From: Emergomyces orientalis
Taxonomy: Eukaryota > Ascomycota > Eurotiomycetes > Onygenales > Ajellomycetaceae
DNA length: 64,000 bases
Reading direction: 5' to 3'
Assembly: GCA_002110485.1 (NCBI GenBank)
Contig: MOWL01000026.1
Span: 372,001-436,000 of the forward strand
Of the stretch, positions 32,397 through 43,520 are shown piece after piece. The translations under genes were made by a program, and so were the position numbers. The notes beneath the pieces are model-generated. The model did not search any database. It was not told the DNA's origin and saw only the letters and a list, made by a program, of their open reading frames with translations. Every line of letters begins with the position of its first letter. Position 1 is the stretch's first letter.

Positions 32397-32525
32397 ACAT
32401 TTATTAGTGCATGAGGTTTTTAATCCAGCAATAAGCTCTCTTATTGCATGGTTTTCCTTGTTAGATAAAATAGATAGTCTTCCCACATATTCTTGAGATT
32501 AAGTGGTGTATAATATAATAATAAT
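32397..32525 (+). mobile_element. 5'-truncated LINE copy (3' end only)
   Basis: 129 bp aligning with the last ~120 bp of the full LINE: GGTTTTTA..CCAG, hairpin, GGTTTTCC, then CCCACATATTCTTGAGATTAAG against CCCACATATCCTCGGGATCAAG, GTGGTGTA and a TAA tail. In the last block every difference is C-to-T or G-to-A relative to the full copy. A 13-bp duplication flanks it. It is a typical dead-on-arrival insertion produced by incomplete reverse transcription. Confidence 0.78.
32428..32447 (+). ncRNA. Hairpin in the truncated LINE 3' end
   Basis: GCAATAAG-CTCT-CTTATTGC is a perfect 8-bp stem with a 4-nt loop. It sits at the same distance from GGTTTTCC as the hairpin of the full copy, but the stem bases are different. 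Confidence 0.6.
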
Positions 32526-32538
32526 AATACTAATTAAA
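32526..32538. repeat. Right target-site duplication of the truncated LINE
   Basis: Copy of 32384-32396, directly after the TAA tail. Confidence 0.65.
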
Positions 32539-33712
32539 TTAGACCAGCCAGGGGGGAAACAATGAGAGAGAGAGAAATAAGGTATATAACAACTTAACAA
32601 GATAACAAGTTAAACATGTAGATTCTTAAGCTTAAGACAGATTTGACAGAGGTTCATTAATAAACATTGAAACACACACACACACAAACGCACACAGAGA
32701 GAGAGATAGAAGAGAGACTGATATGAAGAGATTAGCCAGAAATTTTGGTAAAAAATATTTTTGAAAACAGAAATAATAATAGGTTATTATAAAAGAAGTA
32801 GACATGAGCTTGTGTGCGCGTAAAAATAAATAAATAAAAATCCAAAAAAAAATAAGGTTGAGTTTCAGGGTGAACAGAGGCCGGTCGCGACGTGACAGAG
32901 GCCAGAAGAGGGGGGGGAGAGTATTCTGTTTTGTTTGAATTTGAAAGAAAAATAAACATAAAAAATAAAAAAGAGAATTTCATTTCAGAGAGCAGAAACG
33001 GGCCGAAGAAAACTAAAAAGAGGAAAGGAGAGAAAAAGGAGAAGAAGAAGAGAAAGGGAATTGTCAAAGCAAAAACGAAATTTTGAAACAAAACACAAAA
33101 AAATGAAATGAAATGAAAAAGATAAACGAGACCCTTACTTTCATATAACCTTAAGACAATTTTTGTTTTTGGAAAAAGCAGACAAGACAAACAGATCAAA
33201 TCAGATGGCGTTAAAATAAAATAAACTGCAAGTAAAGAGGACAGGAGAGCATTAAATGGTGACGAAAAGCAGAGGGGAGAGAGAGAGAGATAAAAATGAA
33301 ACACAACGAGACAAATTCAATAAAAAAACGGGGGAGGAGCAAAAAGACCAGAATTGTTGGGTTTGAAAGACGTTATAATAAGTTAAATCAGGCGGAGGGA
33401 AAAAAGGGGACAACGATAAAATAATAAAAATCGGAAACATTTTTTTTTATAAAAAAAAAAAAAGGCAGAAAATATCTTCCTCGAGAACGAACAAACAATC
33501 AAAACAATCAAAACAATCAATCAATCAATCAACCAATCAATCAATCCTAATAATAATGTCGAGCTTGCGCGGCGGGGGGGTATTTTATTATTTTTTGTTT
33601 GCGGGGAGAAAAAGGGTAAAAAAAAGGCTCCTAGGGGGTGTGTGTAATTTGCCATCCTAGCAGTTTGCGTGTGCATGAAGTTTTGAAATAAAAGGCGGAG
33701 GAATCAATGCTT
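32539..33712. other. Purine-rich 3' flank of the pub1-like gene
   Basis: On the plus strand this is strongly purine-rich, so the pub1 transcript side is pyrimidine-rich. An (AATC)n array lies at about 33495-33546. No gene is supported. It probably includes the pub1 3' UTR. Confidence 0.4.
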
Positions 33713-35698
33713 TTAAGGCTGGTACGCTCCAAACCCATTCCCAAAGCTCCCGCTATTCGGCTGAGCCCAGCCTGACGCTTGAGTGGACTGGCCGCGACCG
33801 TAACCGGCCGCACCGCCTGGAAGCTGCTGACCATAGCCTGCTCCAGCGGGCATCCCAGGGCCTCCGCCAAAGTTTGCTGCCCCTTGCTGATCCCAGCCGC
33901 GACCGCCAGGACTAGGGCCTGTACCACCTAAAGGGATAAACTGGTTAGTAAAAACGGAACTTGTTGGTTTTGTGTAAGGTGGGAGGATTTTTTTTGGGGG
34001 GCACTAACTACCTACCTTGGGGTGTCATAGGACCGCTCGGACCGCTGTACTGCGGGAAATAAGGCGAGGTGCTGGAGTTGAAAGTCGGGGTGCCACTCTG
34101 TTGAGGGGAATACCCTTCAAACTGCCCAGTTGGTGGACGGTCCTTTCCCCACTGTGAATTTTATAAAAAGTCAAAAACGCTGTCCTTAATATATATACAT
34201 ATATATTATATATTATACGATATTAGCAACCCAGGGGAGGGAAATGAATCACTTACGCTACATTTCAGTGGACGACCGTTGACATTGTAGCCGCTAAGTT
34301 GGCAGATGGCCATGGCAGCATTCTCGTGGGTGTCCATCTTGACGAAGGCGAAGCCGCGATCGGCCTGGAAGCGGGTCTCAACGACGTAACCGAAGTTCTG
34401 GAAGAGAGGGATAAGGTCGTTTTGTGTGGTGTATGGGGTGAGGTTCCCAACGTAGCAGGTGGTTTGCCATTGAGGGGTTTGAGCAGCAACCATGTCGTAA
34501 CTCTGGACTCCATGGGTGGGGAAGTGGTGGTGGCCGAATGGGGTGGTTGGGGTCATGCCCATGGCAGCCATAGCTTGCTGCTGGGAGATGGAAGGCTGGC
34601 CCTTTTGGTTGGCCCAGTTGCAGCGGATGGCACGAGATCCCAGCCACTCTCCATCCATGGAGCTCAGTGCCTTTTCAGCATCTGGGCGTTCGCGGAATGC
34701 AACAAAGCCGTAGCCACGAGAGCGACCAGTCTTCATATCCCACATGACACGGGCTTCTGAAACAGAGCCAAAAGCAGAGAATGCCTGGAGCAGAACCTCA
34801 TCGTTGACTTCGTTACTCAGATCACCAACAAAGATATGGAAATGGTTTGAGGTGTCTTCCTTGTTATTGCTGTTTGACTGGTACGCCCAGTTCACGCGGA
34901 TTTCCTATAGGATAGGAGTGGAGCGGTTAGACGACAAATTGAAGGTTAAAATATATAGTTAATTAGTATATTCAGATGACACTTACGGACTGATGCACAC
35001 GGCGTCCGTTAAGGGTAGACATGGCTCGTTCAGCAGCACCTGGATCGTCGTATTCAACGAAACCGTAGTTCAAACCTTTGCTCTGTAAAAATCAAATAAT
35101 GTTAGTAAAGTCTGATTGTCAAAAGATGATTGGTGGTAGTGGTGGTAGTAGTGGATGGAATGCAGTAGGAAGGAAAGCCAAAAAAGAAAAAAAAGAAAAG
35201 AAAAGAACGAAAAAAATGCAGCACGAAAAACACAACAAAGAGGCAAATGTTAGCGAGTCCAGTGAAGGGCACGGGAGGCGGAAAGTCCAGTGACAGCCGT
35301 TGGTAGCTGCTTACATTCTTGTCGGGAATGATCTTGACACTCTGCACGTGCCCGGTGGTCTCAAAGATCTGTCTCAAGATATCTTCGGTGACGCGAGGAT
35401 CAAGACCGCCTATGTACAGGGCGCGCTTGTTTGGCTCGGGAGCAGCTCGACGCACAAAGCCGCCAGCGCTGGTGGGGGACATCATGTTGCCGGACATTGG
35501 AGAGGTGATCGCAGTTGGAATCGGATTGGTGTTCTGAGGAATCACGACGGGGGGAAGAGGCGGGGGAGGCATGTGTGCTGGATTTCCCTGACCGTTGCCC
35601 TGGGACCCATCGAACTGTTGCTGACCAGGGGCACCTGCAGAGGGTTGGGGAGGGGGAGGAAGGGTAGAAGAAGTGGTGGGCGGGGCGTTTTCAGCCAT
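33713..35698 (-). CDS. pub1: Pub1/TIA-1-like RNA-binding protein with three RRMs
   Basis: Five exons are inferred: 35698-35315, 35082-34987, 34904-34257, 34151-34016 and 33927-33713, giving 492 aa. All introns have GTAAG(C/T) or GTAGGT/GTATAG-type ends and keep frame. Three RRMs lie at ~93-165 (RNP2 ALYIGGL, RNP1 LNYGFVEY), ~182-258 (HIFVGDL, RGYGFVAF) and ~309-378 (CYVGNL, RGFAFVKM). A Pro/Gln-rich N-terminus and a Gly/Gln-rich prion-like C-terminus flank them. Yeast Pub1 and human TIA-1 bind U-rich mRNA, stabilise transcripts and assemble into stress granules. For three introns I checked the joined codons on both sides; the exon 1/2 junction is DKN to SKGLNYGF. Confidence 0.92.
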
Positions 35699-36879
35699 TG
35701 CGTAGAAGGGAAAAAAAAAAAAACTGTGGGATGGATGGATGGATGGATGGATATATATCGCGCAAGAGAAGATAATCGAATGGAAAAGGCTGCTAACTCA
35801 GACAGAACAAGACAATTATACGGGCAGGCTCGACGAGAGACGGGTTGCGATGATATAGGATGGATAAAACCGGGGGAGGGCTTCGATCGTGTGTTTTTCT
35901 TTCTTTCTTTCGGGATAGGATTAAACGGGTGGGTTGGAAGGCGGTTGTAAGCGACGAGAGGACGGAACTACGACTGGATATAGTAGAGGATGTGTCACTA
36001 ATGGAGCCGGTGGGGAAACAATGGAATTGGGACGAGAGGTAGGACAAAAAAAGAAAGGGATAAGAGAGAGAGAGAAGAGAGGTGAGGTGAGGAGGATAGA
36101 TACGTACGGGAGATTGAAGCTGAAAAAAAGTTCGAAAGAGGAAGAAATAGAAGGGGGAGAACAAAGGATGAGGAAGATGAAGAAGGAAAGAATAAAGATG
36201 ATGAAAAAGGTAGAAAAAGGTAGAAGAAGGAGAAAAGAAGAAGAAGAAGAAGTCGAGGTAGTTTTTGTTTCTTGATTGTATAGCTGGTTTCTGGTCCAAG
36301 CAAAGAAGAAACAAGAAGAAAAATTGGTTGAATTTGAACCCGACAAAAAAGATTCCGCCTCTTTTTCTTTTTGTTCTCTATTCTTTCTTTTCTGTCTCTT
36401 TCGTTTCACTCTTATTCTTCTGTTATTCCTAAGCACTATAGCTAAACGCAAGGAGAAGCTCAAGACGCGCGCAGGAGGAATCAAAAAAAAATAAAAGGGA
36501 ACCGAAGTTAAGAAGAATGAGAAATGCGAGACGAGACGAAGAGAGATGAAAGAGTGGAAGCACTCAGGAATCCCGACGCCTTTTAAGAGAGAGAGAGAGA
36601 GAGAGATAGGAAGAGGTGAAGGTTGGGATGAGGTTGAAGGTTGAAGGTTGGAAGGTTGAGGGTGGAGGGTGGAGACGGTGGATGAGTAAGAAAGGGAGGA
36701 GGAGGTTTAACTAGAACCTTGGGATGGGGTGGAGGAGGTGGAGGTGTGGAGGTGGAGGAGAAGCGAAAAAGAAGAAGAAGAAGCAGAAGAAGAAGAGAGG
36801 AGAAGCAGCAAAAGGAAGATACACACAGACAAGACAAGAGAAGAGACAAAGACACAAGACACAAGACAGACAGACAGAC

Positions 36880-36928
<49 letters not shown>

Positions 36929-38021
36929 GAGAAGACAGCAAAGGACAAAAAGAAGAGAAGAGGGAGATGAAGGAGATGAAGGAGATGAAGAAGAGACGAT
37001 GAGAAGAGGAAGAGGAAGAGGAACAGACGACAGAGACAGCTCAACGCAGACAGACACAGACACAGACAAGGAGAGAAATAATAATAATAATCAAGTACCC
37101 AGGGAGCAGTAAGGTTCTTGCCTGAGTGATGGCTCTAGCTGTATTGGGCTAGCCCCGTCACACTGCGCCTGTTTAGTCATGTATATGGGTGCAGTATAGA
37201 CTAGCAGTATACTGCTCCATGCGGAGTACGTACATAGGTAAGATATCTATTTGCTGTTACTATTAGCTTTCATCACACTTCTTCTCTGGACAGAGAAAAA
37301 GATAGCAATACTAAAAATGGTATACTTAACACTAAACGTATATATATATATATATATATATATATTATGGTTGGCCTGAAACTTGCTGCTTCTCAGGAGT
37401 CTAACCAACCGTTAAACCCGTCGAACCCGTCTATTGGGGTGGGGGCTGGTCCCAAACTTCTGTCCCCCCGTCCCTTCCTTTCCCTTCCCTTTAAAAACGA
37501 AAGGGCAAAAGCCAAAAAGATAATACCACGGTATTACTGGTCCCGAAAAAATCCCAACAAGGCGCACTAAATTAGCCAGGATGCATTATAGTGAATCTTG
37601 GCACCGGGATCACAACGGCTTGTGCTGATGATTACTAATACTGCCTTCTCCTTCTTCCCGCTCCAGCTCCAGCTCCAGCTCCAGCTCCGCCATTGCGCGG
37701 GATTTTCAAACCTCCAAATAAAGCTTCTATTTCTGATATGGGTATCCTTATGGTCTCACCCTAGAAGATACATACATATATACATACATACAAACACAGT
37801 TTGTAAAGGGTAAGTTACCAACGTTCAATTAATTCCTCATGGGTTTGTCGGGCCTCCTGCTAATACACCATGTACCATTAATAGGTTGCTTGCTCAAACA
37901 GAAACATCCACCCCGCGCATCGCTTCTCTGCGAATCCACCTAAATCCTCCTCCCATTCAGAATACATAAGGCCAAACTCAGAACCCTCCGAATCACCCTT
38001 TAACCACCCTAAAAGCCAAAT

Positions 38022-38058
<37 letters not shown>

Positions 38059-38076
38059 AAATAACTCTCTTCAACC
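35699..38076. promoter_or_regulatory. Long divergent upstream region (pub1 / Med2-like)
   Basis: 2.4 kb between two divergent starts. From 35700 to about 37080 the plus strand is almost purely purine-rich, so the pub1 side is pyrimidine-rich. Included are (GGAT)n near 35731, (GA)n at 36886-36925, (TA)n at 37339-37365, a CTCCAG tandem near 37662-37689 and a 34-nt A run at 38023-38056. An inverted repeat GCAGTATA..TATACTGC lies near 37190-37215. No protein-coding gene is supported. Confidence 0.45.
38023..38056 (+). promoter_or_regulatory. 34-nt poly(A) tract just upstream of the Med2-like start
   Basis: An uninterrupted run of A ends 20 nt before the ATG at 38077, so it is either in the 5' leader or at the promoter. 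Long dA:dT tracts exclude nucleosomes; as RNA, an A-rich leader can bind poly(A)-binding protein. Confidence 0.5.
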
Positions 38077-39669
38077 ATGTCAACCACTCAGGGGTTGCAG
38101 CAGCAGCAGTCCCGCGACGAGTCCCTGGACACCCTAACTGCCATGGTGAACCAGACGGTATTATATCCCTCCCTCCACCCTTTTTACAAGAAGCCTCCAT
38201 ATTTTCAACCCTTAACAAAAGATCTAAAACTAATCACAAATAAATGAAACCACCGCCAGCTCGTCGAAACAGGCCGTTTCTTTCGCACATCCGGCTCAAC
38301 CATGCGGTCGCGCACACAACTCAAGCGCACCATCCCCTTCGCCCATGAGCAGTTCCAGAGAGCGTTGGATGATTTGTCGGAACAGATTGTATGTTATACA
38401 TTTTATGTTTTCTGTGATTAGTTATATATATATATATATATATATTTATTGCTAATTTATTCCCAGTATATCGCCAAAGCATTCCTAGAGCGGGACTATG
38501 AGGCTGTCTTGCAACGGAAATCTGCATTGAGGATGGGGAATGGCTTGGATGATAGTGGTAATGCGCCTAATGTGCATATAAAGGATGAGGAAGGGGTAGG
38601 GGTAGGGGAAGGGGAAGGGGAAGGGGAAGGAGAAGGAGAAGGAGAAGGAGAAGGAGTGGTGGCGGATATTGCATCCTCGTCTCAAGCACCAGCTGCTGCT
38701 TTGAAGCAAGAGCAGCAACCGGAACAGTCGGCCGTGGAGGCGCAAATGCAGAAGCAAAATCAAGCATCATCGTCAAACGGGTCGAAGGCGGTGAATGAAT
38801 TGGGAGAGCAGTCGTCCGCGGCTACTGCTACTGCTACAACTACAGCGGCATCATCTGCACCTGCACCCGCACCTGCACCCGCACCTCATCCACCTGCCAC
38901 TACTACTTCCACCTCTAGAGATACAGATACCCACCCACAATCCACCATCGACACAATGACCTTCCACTCGTTATTCCCCACTTCCACCGCCGCAGATAAC
39001 AACAACAGCAACAGCAACATCAACGACGACGACGACGCCGACAACAAGGATAATCTGGACATGGCCATGTCCTTCGCCGTCCACGACATTGGCGACGGCG
39101 ACGATGAGGAGTCTGCGAACCAGGCGTTTTTGGGCCTTGGTACCGGTGGCAACAACAACAATAACCCATTCGACATACCGTCCACCTCCAATACAAATGC
39201 CAATACAGATACAAATACGAACACCACGGAGCCCAAACCCATGAACACACTCAGCTCCCTCCTACCAGGCCTAGAAAGCTATGCCAGCGCAGTTTCGGTG
39301 GATGAGTTTGGGTTTGGAGGGTTGGGTGGGAATAATAATAGTACCGGGGAGGGCAGTGGTGGTGCAGGTGCAGGTGCAGGTGAAGGTGGGGACGGGGACG
39401 GGGACGGGGGTCAGAATCAGAATCAGAATATCGATAATAGTATGTACATGAACATGCATATGGATATGAACATGGACATGGACATGGACATGCAGAATTC
39501 AGGTTCGGGTGGGGTGGATATTAACATGGACGACCTACCGCCGCCGACACATGCGGAGGGCTCGAGTTTTGAGGATTTGTTTGTTGGGGTTGGTGGAGGG
39601 GGAGGAGATGGGGAGGATTTGTTGGGGGATGTGGAGATTGGGGAGTTGGATGACTCGTGGTTGAAATGA
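38077..39669 (+). CDS. Putative Mediator tail subunit, Med2-like
   Basis: Three exons, 38077-38157, 38260-38388 and 38467-39669, give 470 aa. The introns (GTATTA..GCCAG and GTATGT..CCCAG) are phase 0. The N-terminal ~95 residues are helical: LDTLTAMVNQTLVETGRFF, RTQLKRTIPFAHEQFQRALD and IYIAKAFLERDYEAVLQRK. They resemble, from memory, the Med2-like domain of Aspergillus Mediator proteins. The remainder is low-complexity: a Gly-Glu repeat (~150-165), Asn, Asp, Ala-Pro and Met-Asp repeats. It ends with an acidic segment LLGDVEIGELDDSWLK, which looks like an activation or docking motif. Mediator links activators to RNA polymerase II. The family call is tentative; the exon model is firmer. Confidence 0.5.
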
Positions 39670-41037
39670 TATATCTCTAAATATTTGATTTTGGATATTT
39701 CAAATTGGAGTTTTATGGGGTAAGAGGCCGGGGTGGGGATTGGCTTCTTTCTTCCCATTGAATAGTTTTCTTGTATGTTTTTGTCCTTGGGTCATTCTAT
39801 TTATGTGGAAATGGATATGGATGAAATGAATGACTCTATTCATGATTAGAGCGGCTTTAATGTATCCAAAGGTACGTACATGTACCTAGGATGTACTAGG
39901 ATATTTTTATTTTAGAGAATAGGTAGCCAGCTGTCTAACTTCAAAAGTACTGTACATATATATCATGATATATTTATTTATACATTCCAATCCGCTGGGA
40001 TTTTATTTTTATTTATATGTTTGTCCAAACGTCATACATACATACACAGACACTTCGACATAGATAGCTACGATTAATTTCCATATCCTTGAATATCCAT
40101 CCGCCCTATGCATTTTTAAACTGACCCTTTCTGTTTGCTGGTCGTCCCTCCGCCCTGCCCGCCCTGCCCGCCCTGCCCGCCCTGCCCGCCCTGCCCGCCC
40201 TGCCCCCCTTGCTGCCCTAGCCCCGTCGTTTTTCCGCCTGAGGTTGGTAAGAGCATGTACTAGTAACTAACAAGAAGACAAAGACGACGGAGCAGAAAAT
40301 GGGAAAACATGGGGGAGAAAGAGGAGATAGAAAAGGGCAAGGGGTTGTGGGATACGGAACAACCACCCCGAGGTTCCACAAATTCCTAATATGAAACCAC
40401 CAAGCGTTTAGACGCCCGGGAGGGAGATCGGGAGGGTGGAGGGGAGAGAGGGGGGAATGTTCGGGTTAGCGTCCCGTCTATCAATCCATATAAGAGTCTG
40501 CTTATTATAAGACCTATTTAAGTATGTATACATATGGGCATGCATGGATATATATACTTAAAAGCAAATAGAAAATGAACCAAAGGGAAACTTTTATTTT
40601 ATATTTTTGTCAAGGGCTCATTGTTTAGCTTTGGGAAATGCACAAATTGCAAGGCATCATGACAAAAAAAATTTCATTAGAGCAAAGAAGACCGGCAAAG
40701 AAAAGATTAAAAATAAAAGGAAAGGAAAAAAAAGCACAGTTAGAGGTATCATGGTATCACACAAAAAGGGGAAAAATATGCCTGTAATGCACAAGAACCC
40801 ACCCTCCCCTGTTGCCCTGTTAGATATATAAAGAAGTATATAATCATCCCATATCCACGTAGCAGATGCATTCATAATATCATATTCATATATATTGGAG
40901 CAAAGCAAAGAAGTAAAAGAAATATGACAGTTGAAATAAAATTAAAAATATCACTGCCAATAAAACAAAAGAAAACCAAACGCCCATTTTCCATCACATA
41001 CAGACAGAGCACATATATATATATGTATGTGTTCAAT
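39670..41037. other. Convergent 3' spacer (Med2-like / arrestin)
   Basis: 1.37 kb holding both 3' UTR regions, several TATATA stretches and the GC-rich 9-mer array listed below. No gene is supported. Confidence 0.4.
40152..40205. repeat. Six tandem copies of a 9-mer GCCCTGCCC
   Basis: Exactly six head-to-tail copies, 54 bp, in otherwise AT-rich sequence. The minus strand reads GGGCAGGGC repeated, giving twelve G-triplets with short loops, which should fold into G-quadruplexes. Confidence 0.9.
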
Positions 41038-43520
41038 TCATCGCCCATGCGCCAACTCCCCAACATTAACCCGTTCCCTGGGTATATCCATGCTCCTATG
41101 CACCCTCCCCCCAGGTGTCAGGGGCACATCGACATGCGACCTCCCACGCATCCCTTCCTCATACTCCTGCTCGGCAACATGCAGCCGCTCAAAATAATCA
41201 TGCAGCCCTGCCCGCGGGTCATCATCGGGTACGATGGAGGTATAATCCGGCGGCGGTGTGGGGAGTGGCGGGGGCGGGGTAAGGTCTTCAAAGGAAGGCG
41301 GGGCGAAGGAAGGGGTGCGGAGGAGGTGGATGGGTCTTGGGCTTGAGCGGTCGTTTGGATCGTCGGGAATGTGTGCAGCGGCGGGGCGGGCGAGGCCTCC
41401 GGAGCCACTTGTGAAAGTTCGTGTGGGTGGGGCCATGGTAGTGGTGGTGGTGGCGTTATTGAATCCTGATGGACGGTCGGTTCCGTTTCCGCTGCTGCTG
41501 CTGGTTGATGGCGGGGTTTTGGAATCCTTTTCGGCGATCTTGCAGCCGCAGTAGAGGTTTTCATTTGTTACTTCGGGTTGGGAGGGGGAGGAGTAGGCGG
41601 GTAGGTAGAGGTTGGATTGTGCAGCGAGGCAGGACATGATGTGGAAGGGGGAGTCGATGGAGATTTCGAAATGGCGGCGTTTGCTGGGATCTTTTTCATC
41701 TGCTTTTGAGAGGCGGAGGACGATCTGGAGGGTTTTTTTTAAACAAAATAAATTAGTCGATAGGCTCCCAACATGTTTCGGTATAGCTACTTTAAATATA
41801 GATTATTTCATATTTTGGAGACTCACCTTGATCCAATGGTTTATTTGTAGTTGCTCATGTGTCGTATCAAAGTGTAGCGCACGACTGGAATCCTTTTTCC
41901 TTAGCTCTTCACAGCTGGGAAGCTGTACATTGAACTCCATTTCCGTCGGACCCGCTTCAAAGCTCGCCTCCAGATCCCCCAGTAGATTTGTATTTCGTGG
42001 GTTTACATATTCTATGCCTTCCGCTGCTTCTCTTCGAGAATCATATGCAACACCTCCACCAGCAGTTACTCTGCAGACACTACCAGGGAATGTACTAGAG
42101 CTTTGTGCATCCGCACGCTTCTCGAACAAAAGTACTTTCTTTATCCCATCGAGTCTGTGATATGTCTTGTTATTAGCCACAATTTGGGTGTTCTCTGTCA
42201 CAAACACCTTGATGCGGTGGCACGCGACCTTGGCCAGGGGCGTAAGTTTAAAGGCAATTGGGACCTGTCCGCCCAACGGGAAAGATTTGCCTGAAATGAC
42301 GATGTCATACCGTAACTGATCTTCCCACGTACGCGAAATCGCAATGGGCTCGACATGCTCTAGGGACCCCTCAGCGGGGGTACGGATAAACGGTATTTCT
42401 CTGTGGCCGAGGAGGTTAGGGCGGAATGCGCCTGATCGCTCAACACTTGCTTCTAACGTGTACTTGACCCAGCCCGCAGTGGAGTTGATGCTCTCGGGAT
42501 ACCGTGAGGAGACGGGAAGCTCAAAATTGTACCAGTAATCGCCAGGATGGAAAAGTTTGTGGCCTCTTGACGCTACACTAGGGCCACCGTGAGGGATTTC
42601 GCCCTTTCCAAAGCTCCGTGAATGATTCGATTGGAGAGATAGCCTCTTGACTTCCTTGGGCAAGCTCGCCAGAGAAGTAGTAGAACCGGTTTTTGCGAGA
42701 AGCTCGATTGTGGATGTTGCTAGCTCTTTCGTCGACACCATCGGCACCTTGAGTTTCATATAGTTTGCTCCATGGCTATTTTCAGCGTCAGGGAGCTGCG
42801 CATTGAATAACATCCAGGTGTGATTCATTATTACATGCTGCTCGTGGAACTGGGTCTTTCTGGGTGGAAGGCCTATAGGATATGAGAAGAAAGAAAATAT
42901 CAGCACACTATATATTGAAAGGGTATTTCTAGATATTCATCGGGCGAATTGCTCCACTACCTTCAGGCCAATTAGTCTGTCCCAATCCTTTGAAGTTCAA
43001 ACAAATCTTTTTAATTTTGGCAGACTTGGTTAACTTCAGGCGTAGGATCCCTCTAAGAATTGAAGTCTTCCTAGTGTCTACGTCATTACGTTCGAATCCT
43101 TCAAGAAACAGTACCGGTTCAGCCAAGCATATCGAAACGGTAATACCATTTGACGAAGCGACTACTTTCTCGTTTCGTAATAGTGACAGGGCGGATAGTG
43201 CCACATCTTGAGTATTCGGTGCCGTCCTGCAGGGTTCAACCACCGATGCTGGACGACTCCGTGAAGAGTTTGGGGTGAACGTTCCCGAGCTCACGGATTC
43301 CGCAGTCTCCACTGCTAGAGATGCCCGATTCAACAACATGTCCCCATATCCCGCCGGGAGGGATATTGAAAATGGTCGTGTGCTTCTAGACCTGCGTGAT
43401 ACTTTCGATGGCCGTGAATGATCTCGGGTGGGTGAAACAGACCTGGGATGGGAAAGGCAAAGGAAACGCTTCGCGTTATCTGGAGGTCGCGCCAGGGTAG
43501 CGACTTTGCGAGGAGATTTT
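41038..43520 (-). CDS. Alpha-arrestin (Rsp5/Nedd4 adaptor family), 5' exon unresolved
   Basis: Three exons are visible: 43520-42961, 42872-41827 and 41724-41038. The introns are 88 and 102 nt (GTAGTG..CTATAG; GTGAGT..CTCCAG). The first shown exon opens with a TTATTTTAG acceptor and a continuing frame (KSPRKVATLARPPD.., SPTRDHSRPSKVSRRS..), so at least one small upstream coding exon is missing. The first internal ATG is at 43339. The arrestin N and C domains span from about ICLAEPVLFLEGF to ALHFDTTHEQLQINHW. The motif TNWPEGLPPRKTQF resembles Ecm21/Csr2 and ApyA-type fungal arrestins. A PPDY motif in the Pro-rich tail fits binding to WW domains of Rsp5/HulA. Such proteins bring the ubiquitin ligase to plasma-membrane transporters. 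Confidence 0.78.

Noticed and set aside
32732..33304. 190-codon open frame on the minus strand next to pub1
   Set aside because: Phe/Ser/Leu-rich translation of a pyrimidine-rich tract; an artefact of base composition.
35793..37112. Several long open frames in both directions upstream of pub1
   Set aside because: All are Leu/Ser/Phe- or Arg/Lys/Glu-rich translations of a simple purine/pyrimidine tract.
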